From Candidatus Omnitrophota bacterium (lineage in GTDB: Bacteria; Omnitrophota; Gorgyraeia; Gygaellales; Profunditerraquicolaceae): a stretch of DNA of 6,756 bases. The DNA is taken from NCBI GenBank assembly GCA_016931435.1, contig JAFGET010000027.1, positions 1-6,756 of the forward strand. The letters are read 5' to 3'. Below are positions 1 to 6,295 of this stretch, piece after piece. Every line of letters starts with the position of its first letter. Within the stretch, counting starts at the first letter, position 1. The translations under genes and the position numbers were made by a program. The notes beneath the pieces are model-generated. The model ran no database searches. It was not told the DNA's origin and saw nothing but the letters and a program-made list of their open reading frames with translations.

Positions 1-437
1 GCGGGAACTATTAAACATAAAGAATCTTTAAAAATATCCGCGCGCGCGTAAAGTACTCCGTGCTTCTGGGAACCGGCAAGAGGATGCGTGCCTACGTAAT
101 TCTTAAAGACCCTGCTTAAGCTTTCTGTGACCTTTCGCTTTGTGCTTGCCACATCAGTAACTATACAGGAAGGCTTTATGTTCTTTTTTATCAAAGGAGC
201 AAGCTTTAAAATCACGCTTACCGGGGTGGCAAAAATTACCAGATCCGCGTCTTTTATTACGCTAAGCTTCTGCGAGCCGTAATCTATAGCGCCTTTCTTC
301 TTAGCTAAAGCCAAAGTAGTCCTGCGGCGGCTGACTCCGACTACTTCTTTGGCTAAGCCCTTATTCTTTATGGCTAAGCCCAAGGACCCTCCGATCAACC
401 CTACCCCGATGATAGCGACCTTATTGAAGGATCTCAT
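1..437 (-). CDS. tyrA: Prephenate dehydrogenase, N-terminal part (cut by window edge)
   Basis: Oxidative decarboxylation of prephenate to 4-hydroxyphenylpyruvate with NAD(P)+, the committed step to tyrosine, in the cytoplasm. The first 145 codons are visible and the gene continues past base 1. Seen: a Rossmann start MRSFNKVAIIGVGLIGGS with the GxGxxG dinucleotide motif at residues 11-16, the strand ending VIFATPVS (residues 67-74), VTDVAST (residues 93-99, whose Ser98 matches a conserved active-site Ser of the family), and GTHPLAGS (residues 116-123) with the family's conserved His118. The ATG at 437 overlaps the aroF stop by one base (TGATG), and GAGAGG at 447-442 serves as ribosome binding site, so the start is secure and translation is probably coupled to aroF. 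The C-terminal helical dimer domain, and any ACT domain, lie outside the window. Arogenate dehydrogenase is an alternative specificity that cannot be excluded. Confidence 0.93.
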   Translation of the reverse strand, partial: MRSFNKVAIIGVGLIGGSLGLAIKNKGLAKEVVGVSRRRTTLALAKKKGAIDYGSQKLSVIKDADLVIFATPVSVILKLAPLIKKNIKPSCIVTDVASTKRKVTESLSRVFKNYVGTHPLAGSQKHGVLYARADIFKDSLCLIVP

Positions 438-1453
438 CAGACCTCTCTTCCTACTGCCTGAGCGATGCTTTTCAATTCAGACATCAACTGCGTAAACGTC
501 TCCGGCAAAAGCGATTGCGCCCCGTCGGATAAAGCGTCTTCGGGACGCGTATGCACTTCGACGATCAAGGCATCCGCCCCCGCTGCCACCGCCGCTTTAG
601 CCAAGGGCGCCACTAAACCCCATTTACCGGCGGCATGACTTGGGTCGACTACGACAGGAAGATGCGAAAGTTGTTTTACTGCCGGCACGGCGCTTATATC
701 CAGGGTATTACGGGTAAAATCTTCGAATGTACGTATTCCTCTCTCGCATAAGGCCACGTTAAAATTGCCTCCCGCTAATATGTATTCGGCGGACATAAGC
801 AGTTCCTTGATGGTCGAAGAAAGCCCGCGTTTCAACAAGACGGGCTTTCTTGTCAAACCTACCTCTTTTAACAGGTTAAAATTTTGCATATTACGCGCGC
901 CTATCTGCAGGATATCGGCGTATCGCGCCACCAATTCTACATTACGCGGGTCCATCACTTCGGTAACCGTGACCATCCCCAGCTTGCGGCCCACCTGGTT
1001 TAAAAACTTAAGCCCCTCTTCGCCTAACCCCTGAAAACTGTAGGGAGAAGTCCGCGGCTTAAACGCCCCGCCGCGTAATACCGAAGCCCCGGCCTTTTTT
1101 ACCCCTTCGGCTATTTCATAAAGGGTATCTATGTTCTCAACGGCACACGGCCCGGCTATCACAATGACTTTTTTACCGCCGATCTTAACCCCGTTTCCTA
1201 ATTCTATAACGGAACTATCAGACTTAAACTCCCGCGAGACAAGTTTATAGGGAGCCAATACCGGCATTACCTTTTCAACGCCGGGAAAGGCCTCCAGTGG
1301 CGTTACCCTTAATATATCTTCGGGGCCGATGACGCCGATGATCGTGCGCTCGGTGCCCTTTGAAACATGCGGAGTAAGGCCTAATTTCTGGACTTTCTCA
1401 ATAATATGGTTTACTTGCTCTTCAGTAGCCCCGGGCCTTAAAACGATAATCAT
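437..1453 (-). CDS. aroF: DAHP synthase, type I-beta (Thermotoga-like, with N-terminal regulatory domain)
   Basis: 3-deoxy-7-phosphoheptulonate synthase: condenses phosphoenolpyruvate and erythrose 4-phosphate, the first step of the shikimate pathway; cytoplasmic metalloenzyme. The length of 338 residues equals, as I recall it, the Thermotoga maritima enzyme. Residues 1-70 form the ferredoxin-like domain that mediates Tyr/Phe feedback in that subgroup; the barrel starts near residue 95. Visible motifs: IAGPCAVE (99-106), GGAFKPRTSPYSFQGLG (128-144), QIGARNMQNF (183-192), LLKRG (206-210), CERGIRTFE (236-244), DPSHAAG (270-276) and IVEVH (297-301). The expected metal ligands are all present: Cys103, His273, Glu299 and Asp310. 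The ATG at 1453 is preceded by GGGAGG at 1464-1459, five bases away. Its stop overlaps the tyrA start by one base. Related KDO-8-phosphate synthases lack the N-terminal domain and the GARN-type context, so DAHP synthase is the firm call. Confidence 0.97.
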   Translation of the reverse strand: MIIVLRPGATEEQVNHIIEKVQKLGLTPHVSKGTERTIIGVIGPEDILRVTPLEAFPGVEKVMPVLAPYKLVSREFKSDSSVIELGNGVKIGGKKVIVIAGPCAVENIDTLYEIAEGVKKAGASVLRGGAFKPRTSPYSFQGLGEEGLKFLNQVGRKLGMVTVTEVMDPRNVELVARYADILQIGARNMQNFNLLKEVGLTRKPVLLKRGLSSTIKELLMSAEYILAGGNFNVALCERGIRTFEDFTRNTLDISAVPAVKQLSHLPVVVDPSHAAGKWGLVAPLAKAAVAAGADALIVEVHTRPEDALSDGAQSLLPETFTQLMSELKSIAQAVGREV

Positions 1454-1458
1454 TAGAA

Positions 1459-1464
1459 CCTCCC
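1459..1464 (-). promoter_or_regulatory. Ribosome binding site of aroF
   Basis: GGGAGG in the sense direction, five bases upstream of the aroF ATG at 1453. It is a strong site directly after the AT-rich spacer, so aroF can start translation independently of hisC although it probably shares a transcript. Confidence 0.8.
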
Positions 1465-1488
1465 TGAATTACAAAATAACAAAATCCA

Positions 1489-1576
1489 AAATCCCAATGA
1501 CAAATATCCAAATAAGTAATTTAATGATTTGACATTCAAAGATTAATTTGGATTTTGAAATTTGACATTTGGATTT
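1489..1576. repeat. AT-rich imperfect inverted repeat in the hisC-aroF spacer
   Basis: The 123-bp spacer between hisC and aroF is mostly a dyad. The outer arms 1489-1505 and 1560-1576 are reverse complements at 15 of 17 positions, and the inner arms 1506-1513 (ATCCAAAT) and 1546-1553 (ATTTGGAT) are exact. The unpaired centre is 1514-1545. The unit TTTGGATTT and its complement AAATCCAAA recur several times. The right arm ends on the base next to the hisC stop codon. No coding potential is seen, and there is no GC-rich stem with T run, so this is not a classical terminator. It looks like a dispersed intergenic repeat; whether other copies exist cannot be seen here. Confidence 0.6.
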
Positions 1577-2659
1577 CTATAATACTTTCTTCAACACCTT
1601 GACGAATCTTTCGTTCTCTTTTTTAGTGCCGATAGTAACACGGATGAAGTTTTTTAAGCCGTACTGCTTCATATCCCTTACGATCACCCCGTATTTAAGC
1701 ATCTCCTTGAATACCGCGGCTCCGTCGCGCGCCAAATCGATCAGGATAAAATTAGCCGCGGAAGGAAGGTAAGCTATGCCTAATCCGTTCAGAGAATCAT
1801 AGATATAAGCCTTGCCTTCTAAGACCGCCTTACGGGTCTTTTTTAGGAAATCTTTATCGTCTAAAGCGGCGATCGCCGCTGCCTGAGCCAGGGAATTCAC
1901 ATTGAAAGGCTGGCGCACCCTTTCCATATAAGAGGCGGCGTCACTGTCAACGATGGCATAGCCTATCCTTAAACCCGCCAGCCCGTAAGCCTTGGAAAAG
2001 GTTTTTAAGATTATGGCCTTATTTTCATTCAAATACTTGAGGCTGCGCGGAAAATCATCTACGTCTATAAAAGCATCGTAAGCTTCATCTATGACCACTA
2101 AAACGCCCTTAGGCAGATCGGCCATAAAATCATCCAATTCATAACTGGTCACGTAAGTGCCGGTAGGGTTATTGGGATTGGCGATAAAAACAAGCTTCGT
2201 CTTCTTGTTTACGGCCCTTTTAATGGAATCCAAGTCATAGCGGAAATATTTCAAAGGCACGGTGATGACATGGCGGCCGATGACTGAAGAAATGATCTTG
2301 TATTCCAGGAAAGTGGCTTCGGCGGTGACGATATTTTCGTCATCTTCCACGAATGTTTTGATGATAGTGTCAATGAGCTCATCCGAACCGTTACCTAGAA
2401 CAAAGTTTACCGCTTTTAAGTTAAAGTACCGGGCAAGCTTGTTTTTAAGGTGAAAACCCTGGCTGTCCGGATAGCGGTTAAGCTCGGATAAATTTTTCCT
2501 TAAGGCTTTGGCCGCCCTTGGAGAAACCCCCAGCGGATTTTCATTAGAAGCCAGCTTGATTATTTCTTTTAAGCCCAACTCTCTTTTCGTCTCTTCAATA
2601 GGTTTTCCGGCGACGTAAGGGTTAACCTTCAGTATGTTCTTTCTGACCAATTCCTTCAC
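1577..2659 (-). CDS. hisC: Histidinol-phosphate / aromatic aminotransferase (PLP, fold type I)
   Basis: PLP-dependent class I/II aminotransferase of the HisC family, 360 residues, a normal length. Family reaction: imidazole-acetol phosphate plus glutamate to histidinol phosphate; many HisC proteins also transaminate phenylpyruvate and 4-hydroxyphenylpyruvate. Seen: SNENPLG near the N-terminus (38-44), RYPD (62-65), GNGSDE (89-94), NPNNPTG (161-167), DEAYDAF (191-197), the PLP lysine Lys223 in TFSKAYGLAGLRIGY (220-234), and the substrate-carboxylate Arg340 in FIRVTIGT. The start is GTG at 2659, which overlaps the pheA stop in a GTGA arrangement; AGGAGA lies six bases upstream inside the end of pheA, which supports it. 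It sits between pheA and aroF-tyrA with no his gene in view, so a role as the Phe/Tyr transaminase, alone or as well as in histidine synthesis, is inferred. Confidence 0.93.
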   Translation of the reverse strand: MKELVRKNILKVNPYVAGKPIEETKRELGLKEIIKLASNENPLGVSPRAAKALRKNLSELNRYPDSQGFHLKNKLARYFNLKAVNFVLGNGSDELIDTIIKTFVEDDENIVTAEATFLEYKIISSVIGRHVITVPLKYFRYDLDSIKRAVNKKTKLVFIANPNNPTGTYVTSYELDDFMADLPKGVLVVIDEAYDAFIDVDDFPRSLKYLNENKAIILKTFSKAYGLAGLRIGYAIVDSDAASYMERVRQPFNVNSLAQAAAIAALDDKDFLKKTRKAVLEGKAYIYDSLNGLGIAYLPSAANFILIDLARDGAAVFKEMLKYGVIVRDMKQYGLKNFIRVTIGTKKENERFVKVLKKVL

Positions 2660-3723
2660 TCGTTATCTCCTATGGGGTAAGAACCGAGTATCTTTAAAAA
2701 CTTGCACTTATTCTCAAGCTCAAGGATCGCTTTTTTTACTTTCGGGCTGTCTTTGTGCCCCTCAAGGTCCACAAAAAAATAATAATCCCAGGCCTTCTTC
2801 TTGGAAGGCCGTGATTCTATTTTTGTCAGGTTGATCTTATATTTTTTAAAAGGCAAAAGCATCTCATGCAATGCCCCCACCTTGTCCTTTATAGAGAACA
2901 TCAGCGAAGTCTTATCGCGGCTGGTCTTTGGCACTTCTGCCTGCCCAATCACCAAGAACCGGGTGATATTGTGCGCTGAATCCTGGATATCGCAATCCAA
3001 GATCTTCAATTTATAGACCTTGGCCGCCAATAAAGCTGCGATACACGCCGATCCCTTTTCTTTTGAAGCTATCTGCGCGGCGCGCGTGGTGCTGGCTACC
3101 TCTATCCTTTCCGCGGAAGGCAGGTTTTCCCTCAGCCAGATGCGGCACTGCCCGAAAACATTAGGGTTAGAATATACGCGCTTTATCTTAAACCTCGGGC
3201 AATTAGCAAGAAGGTTATGCGACACGTCCAGAACCACCTGAGAACAAATCTTCAAATTTGAATCAACGAACATATCCAGGGTGTGGCTGATCACGCCTTC
3301 CACGGAATTCTCAATAGGCACGACGCCGTATTCAGCGTTCTCTTTTTCTACTTCAGAGAAAACATCGCTTATGCTGTTACAAGCAAGATATTCTACCTGC
3401 AGGCCGAACCTCTTTAAGGCCGCCTGATGAGAAAAGCTCGCCTCCGGCCCAAGATATGCCACCTTAAGCGGCTTCTCCAGGGAAAGGCTACAAGACATTA
3501 TCTCGCGGTATACCGCCTCTATCGCTTCGGAGGTCAGAGGGCCTTTATTCTGCGCTATTGCCCTCCTTAAGACTTCTCTTTCGCGCTCCGGAGAGTAAAC
3601 ACTCTTTCCTGCCTTACGTTTTAAAGAACCGATCTTTGAAGTGATATCGGCGCGCTTATTCAGAAGATCGACGATATTCTTATCGACGCTATTTATTTTC
3701 CTGCGCAAGGCTTCCAGGCTCAT
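2656..3723 (-). CDS. pheA: Bifunctional chorismate mutase / prephenate dehydratase (P-protein)
   Basis: Converts chorismate to prephenate and then to phenylpyruvate, the route to phenylalanine; cytoplasmic. 355 residues with three parts. (1) An AroQ-class chorismate mutase helix domain, about 1-82, with Arg7, Arg24, Lys35, Arg47 and Glu48 at the positions of the E. coli active-site residues Arg11, Arg28, Lys39, Arg51 and Glu52. (2) A prephenate dehydratase domain, about 86-262, with VAYLGPEASFSHQAA (88-102), VPIENSVEG (135-143) and the catalytic TRF motif at 254-256 in NITRFLVIG. (3) A C-terminal ACT domain, about 272-350, with GALH (283-286) and ESRP (303-306), the two signatures of phenylalanine-binding regulation. 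The ATG at 3723 has a strong AGGAGG at 3736-3731. It is the first gene of the aromatic block and overlaps hisC by four bases. A nested hairpin region lies directly upstream. Confidence 0.97.
   Translation of the reverse strand: MSLEALRRKINSVDKNIVDLLNKRADITSKIGSLKRKAGKSVYSPEREREVLRRAIAQNKGPLTSEAIEAVYREIMSCSLSLEKPLKVAYLGPEASFSHQAALKRFGLQVEYLACNSISDVFSEVEKENAEYGVVPIENSVEGVISHTLDMFVDSNLKICSQVVLDVSHNLLANCPRFKIKRVYSNPNVFGQCRIWLRENLPSAERIEVASTTRAAQIASKEKGSACIAALLAAKVYKLKILDCDIQDSAHNITRFLVIGQAEVPKTSRDKTSLMFSIKDKVGALHEMLLPFKKYKINLTKIESRPSKKKAWDYYFFVDLEGHKDSPKVKKAILELENKCKFLKILGSYPIGDNE
2666..2671 (-). promoter_or_regulatory. Ribosome binding site deciding the GTG start of hisC
   Basis: AGGAGA in the sense direction, six bases before the GTG at 2659 and inside the last codons of pheA. 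It supports the GTG that overlaps the pheA stop by four bases, and translational coupling of the two genes. Confidence 0.7.
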
Positions 3724-3730
3724 TTTTCAT

Positions 3731-3736
3731 CCTCCT
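3731..3736 (-). promoter_or_regulatory. Ribosome binding site of pheA
   Basis: AGGAGG in the sense direction with a seven-base spacer to the ATG at 3723. Another ATG at 3730 lies right behind it but is out of frame and too close to be used. The site touches the end (3737) of a sequence that can form a stem with 3818-3824, so its accessibility could depend on upstream RNA folding. Confidence 0.8.
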
Positions 3737-3825
3737 ACCCCAGTAAAGGGATACACCCAGCCATTCCCGCAGTAAGCGGGATACCCGGCAATCCTATATG
3801 CCGGGGTGCATAATAGGCTGGGGTG
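3737..3825 (-). repeat. Nested GC-rich hairpin element in the pheA leader
   Basis: This fills most of the 119-bp gap between scpB and pheA. Two clear inner hairpins are seen: 3765-3770 with 3776-3781 (6 bp, loop AGTAA) and 3784-3790 with 3799-3805 (7 bp, 8-base loop). They are enclosed by CACCCAGCC (3754-3762) opposite GGCTGGGGTG (3816-3825), which pair with one bulge. The segment 3818-3824 can instead pair exactly with ACCCCAG at 3737-3743, next to the pheA ribosome binding site. The stretches 3738-3754 and 3766-3784 are near-copies (CCC..AGTAA..GGGATAC), so the element looks built from a repeated hairpin unit, as in REP-type repeats. No T run follows, so it is not an intrinsic terminator. 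It may be an extragenic repeat, an mRNA-stability structure or a regulatory leader. Confidence 0.6.
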
Positions 3826-3842
3826 CTAAATGAGGCCACGAC

Positions 3843-4421
3843 TTACTTAGTTTCGCTCTTCTGTTCTATGGCTTCATTTGGTTCTTTGGCCTCTTCAGAA
3901 ATTTTTAATTCTTCTTTCTTGGGAAGATCTTCCAGCGATTTCAATCCGAAATATTCCAGGAACTGACGGGTCGTGCCGTAGACTTTAGGCCTTCCCGGTG
4001 CTTTTTTTCTTCCCGTAACCCGGATAAGGTCTTTTTCTAAAAGCGTGGCGATCACGCCGTCGATATTGACATTCCTTAAAGACTCGATCTCGAATTTAGT
4101 AAGCGGCTGTTTATAAGCGATGATCGCTAAAGTCTCAAGGGCCGGCTTCGAGAGTTTCTCTACATGGCGTTGTTTATAAAACTTCTTCAGAAAGACCGCG
4201 ACACTTGAGGCGGTGATCATCTGGAATCCGCCGGCGACCTGGACTATGCGTATGCCGCGCCCCGAGGCCTCATATTCTGAAGCCATATCTTCAAAAATAC
4301 CCCTGATCTCTTCGCAAGTCAAATTATCCAATACGCCGCGGGCCTGCTCTAAGGTCAAAGGCTTATCGTTTGTAAAAAGTAACGCTTCCAGGACTGCTTT
4401 GATATTATTGTTATCGAACAT
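3843..4421 (-). CDS. scpB: Segregation and condensation protein B
   Basis: Subunit of the SMC-ScpA-ScpB condensin that compacts and separates chromosomes; a dimer that binds the kleisin ScpA. 192 residues, a typical length. Seen: an N-terminal winged helix (about 5-82, beginning IKAVLEALLF and ending FQMIT..FLKKFYKQR), a second winged helix (about 88-160) with the family signature KLSKPALETLAIIAYKQPLT followed by EIESLRN(V)N-DGVI, LLEKDLIRVTGRKKAPGRP and VYGTTRQFLEYFGL, then a charged Lys/Glu-rich tail from about 165. The ATG at 4421 follows directly on the ruvA stop (TAGATG) and has AAGAAGG at 4436-4430 upstream. The usual partner scpA is not adjacent; the neighbours are ruvA and pheA. The ATG chosen gives a normal family N-terminus. 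Confidence 0.95.
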   Translation of the reverse strand: MFDNNNIKAVLEALLFTNDKPLTLEQARGVLDNLTCEEIRGIFEDMASEYEASGRGIRIVQVAGGFQMITASSVAVFLKKFYKQRHVEKLSKPALETLAIIAYKQPLTKFEIESLRNVNIDGVIATLLEKDLIRVTGRKKAPGRPKVYGTTRQFLEYFGLKSLEDLPKKEELKISEEAKEPNEAIEQKSETK

Positions 4422-5048
4422 CTACCTTGCCTTCTTTTGCTTATATACCTCGTTCAATAATTCCTGGGTAGTCTCTATGTCCGGGTGCCTTTCCCGCGCC
4501 TTTTTTATCATCAGAAGCGCCTCGGGTTTTTTATATTGCAATTGTATCAGGATATCTAATGCCTCTTCCTGTATATCGACGGATTCAGCCCCGCGCTCTT
4601 TAACCGTGCCATCCTGGATAAGGGCGAACTTACCTACCTTATTCTGAAGCTTAGCTACGATCTCTTTTGCCCTCTGCTGGCCTATGCCAGGTAAGGATTT
4701 CAAGAATACGACGTCTCCTTCATCTATGGCGCGCGCGATGGATGATATGGGCTGGCTTAATGCCCTTAAGGCAGCCTTTGGCCCGATACCTGAGACCGTA
4801 ATAAAAATTTCAAAAAATTCTTTCTCTATTTCATTCAGGAAGCCTATTAAAACCGGAGTAGACCGGGAAGGCTCGACCTGAAGGTAGTGATAAGTGATCA
4901 GGCTGATATCACCTTGCGTGCGCGCTTCATCCGGCAGCCTTTCTATCACCGCCGAGGGAAGCAACACTTCGTAAGATATGCCGGAGACTTCAATGATCAG
5001 GTAATTCTGTCCCCGCTCAATTATTTTCCCCGAAACGCGTGAGATCAT
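4422..5048 (-). CDS. ruvA: Holliday junction branch migration complex subunit RuvA
   Basis: Tetrameric DNA-binding protein that holds Holliday junctions open and loads the RuvB motor. 208 residues, normal for the family. Seen: an N-terminal OB-fold domain (1-65, MISRVSGKIIERGQNYLIIEV..), a middle domain with two helix-hairpin-helix motifs, VSGIGPKAALRAL (85-97) and LPGIGQQRAKEIVAKL (119-134), a variable linker (about 145-158), and a C-terminal RuvB-binding three-helix domain (about 159-208, EEALDILIQLQYKKPEAL). The acidic-pin region reads YLQVEPSRSTPVLIGF; only one acid (Glu59) is seen where E. coli has Glu-Asp, and the loop is a little longer. The second HhH has GQQRA rather than the common GKKTA. 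The ATG at 5048 overlaps the ruvC stop by four bases (ATGA), and no clear ribosome binding site is present, so coupling to ruvC is likely. ruvB does not follow. Confidence 0.96.
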   Translation of the reverse strand: MISRVSGKIIERGQNYLIIEVSGISYEVLLPSAVIERLPDEARTQGDISLITYHYLQVEPSRSTPVLIGFLNEIEKEFFEIFITVSGIGPKAALRALSQPISSIARAIDEGDVVFLKSLPGIGQQRAKEIVAKLQNKVGKFALIQDGTVKERGAESVDIQEEALDILIQLQYKKPEALLMIKKARERHPDIETTQELLNEVYKQKKAR

Positions 5049-5533
5049 TGTTTGATCTTTGAGCTTATTATATAACTGTGCGCGATGGCTAAAGCCAGGG
5101 CGTCGGTCACGTCGTTATATTTAGGAAGGCTTTTTAAATTCAGCAATCCAGCCACCATCCTCTGCACCTGAGCTTTGGAAGCCTGGCCTTTACCCACTAC
5201 CGCTTTTTTTACCCGGGTCGCCGCGTATTCGGCTAAAGGCAGGTTATTTTCAGCGCTCGCCAGGCAGATCACTCCGCGGGCCTGCCCCAGAAGATAAGCG
5301 GTGGTAGGATGGCGGTAGTGCGCGTATAACTTTTCTAATACCAAAACGTCGGGCCTGGTATCAATTATTAATCTTACCATAGAGCGGTAAATCTTAGATA
5401 ACCTATCGGAAAGCTCCTGGCGGCTTGATGTCTTTATTATCCCGGCTTCCTTTAAAAATAAACCGTTTCTTCCCGACTCTACGGCGCCGTAACCGGTTAT
5501 AGCCAAGGCCGGGTCAATACCCAAAATGACCAT
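5045..5533 (-). CDS. ruvC: Holliday junction resolvase RuvC
   Basis: Mg2+-dependent endonuclease that cuts Holliday junctions symmetrically during recombinational repair; RNase H-like fold, acting as a dimer with RuvAB. 162 residues. The four catalytic acids are in place: Asp7 in MVILGIDPALAITGYG, Glu67 in VLVLEKLY, and Asp141 and Asp144 in DVTDALALAI. GQARGVI (83-89) is the usual helix motif. The aromatic residue three positions after the catalytic Glu, Phe69 in E. coli, is Tyr70 here, in LEKLYAHYRHPTTAY. The ATG at 5533 starts three bases after the yebC stop; the upstream bases are pyrimidine-rich with no ribosome binding site, so translation probably depends on ribosomes ending yebC. The four-base overlap with ruvA supports one operon. 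Confidence 0.96.
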   Translation of the reverse strand: MVILGIDPALAITGYGAVESGRNGLFLKEAGIIKTSSRQELSDRLSKIYRSMVRLIIDTRPDVLVLEKLYAHYRHPTTAYLLGQARGVICLASAENNLPLAEYAATRVKKAVVGKGQASKAQVQRMVAGLLNLKSLPKYNDVTDALALAIAHSYIISSKIKQ

Positions 5534-5536
5534 ATT

Positions 5537-6289
5537 TTAAGAGGAAGATAACTCATCGAATACTTCATCGGGTATATCAAAGTTAGCGTATACGTGCTGG
5601 ACGTCATCGTGTGCCTCTAGATCCTCTATCAGCGCCAGGATCTGCTTGGCATCATTACCCGCTACCTTTACGGTGGAAGACGGGATCATCGTAAGGTCCG
5701 CCTCCTGCCATTTGATACCCTTATCCTGCAAGACTTGCTTGACATTCTCAAGGCTCTGTATCGGCGTAAATATTTCATAATTAGTATCGTCTGATTTCAT
5801 ATCTTCCGCCCCGGCGTCTAAGACGATCCCCATCAATTCATCTTCCTGCGCCTGCGTTCTTTCAATAAGGATATAGCCTTTTTTGGTAAACATCCAGCTT
5901 ACCGAGCCGCTTCCTGCGATATTGCCGCTTTTTTTGGACATGATGTTCCTTACTTCGGCGGTAGTGCGGTTTTTATTATCAGTCAAGGCTTCGATCAGGA
6001 CAGCGACGCCTCCCGGGCCGTAACCTTCGTAAACTACCGTCTCATAAACTACTCCCGGTAATTCCCCGGTACCCCGTTTTATTGCCATTTTTACGTTATC
6101 CGAAGGCATGTTGATCTCTTTTGCCTTAGCAATAGCCGTGCGTAAAGGGGCGTTGGTATCGGGATTTCCTCCGCCTGAACGCGCCAGCATGGTGATTTCC
6201 CTGATTACCTTTGTATAAGCAGCACCTTTTTTAGCGTCTGCTGCCGCTTTTTTCCCTTTATTCGTTTTCCATTTAGAATGTCCGGACAT
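5537..6289 (-). CDS. yebC: YebC/TACO1-family translation factor
   Basis: Cytoplasmic protein of the YebC/PmpR/TACO1 family, long annotated as a transcriptional regulator; family work now points to a role at the ribosome, relieving stalls at proline-rich stretches. 250 residues, the usual length. Seen: the N-terminal signature MSGHSKWKTNKGKKAAADAKKGAAYTK split across 1-27, RSGGGNPDTNAPLR (37-50), NMPSDNVKMAIKRG (60-73), YEGYGPGGVAVLIEALTDNKNRT (87-109) and GSVSWMF (128-134). All three family domains are complete. The ATG at 6289 has a strong AGGAGG at 6301-6296, six bases away. It is the first gene of the yebC-ruvC-ruvA-scpB block, a common bacterial neighbourhood, and follows rnpB after a 98-bp spacer. 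The link to ruvC and ruvA is of unknown functional meaning. Confidence 0.96.
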   Translation of the reverse strand: MSGHSKWKTNKGKKAAADAKKGAAYTKVIREITMLARSGGGNPDTNAPLRTAIAKAKEINMPSDNVKMAIKRGTGELPGVVYETVVYEGYGPGGVAVLIEALTDNKNRTTAEVRNIMSKKSGNIAGSGSVSWMFTKKGYILIERTQAQEDELMGIVLDAGAEDMKSDDTNYEIFTPIQSLENVKQVLQDKGIKWQEADLTMIPSSTVKVAGNDAKQILALIEDLEAHDDVQHVYANFDIPDEVFDELSSS

Positions 6290-6295
6290 TTTGAC

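Noticed and set aside
765..1034. Plus-strand open frame inside aroF
   Set aside because: It is antisense to conserved DAHP synthase barrel motifs and shows no family signature.
1489..1576. AT-rich repeats considered as a CRISPR array
   Set aside because: The units are short and irregular, arranged as an inverted repeat, with no spacers of constant length and no cas gene.
3728..3730. Alternative ATG just upstream of pheA
   Set aside because: It is out of frame with pheA and directly adjacent to AGGAGG, leaving no spacer; the ATG at 3723 gives the normal chorismate mutase N-terminus.
3737..3825. Cloverleaf-like fold considered as a tRNA or intrinsic terminator
   Set aside because: There is no TΨC-arm GGTTC-type sequence, no 7-bp acceptor stem with a proper anticodon arm, and no T run after the stems in the sense direction.
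4213..4647. Plus-strand open frame of 144 codons
   Set aside because: It lies antisense across the scpB-ruvA junction, both of which are well-supported genes; it is Ser-rich with no recognisable domain, which is typical of a shadow frame.
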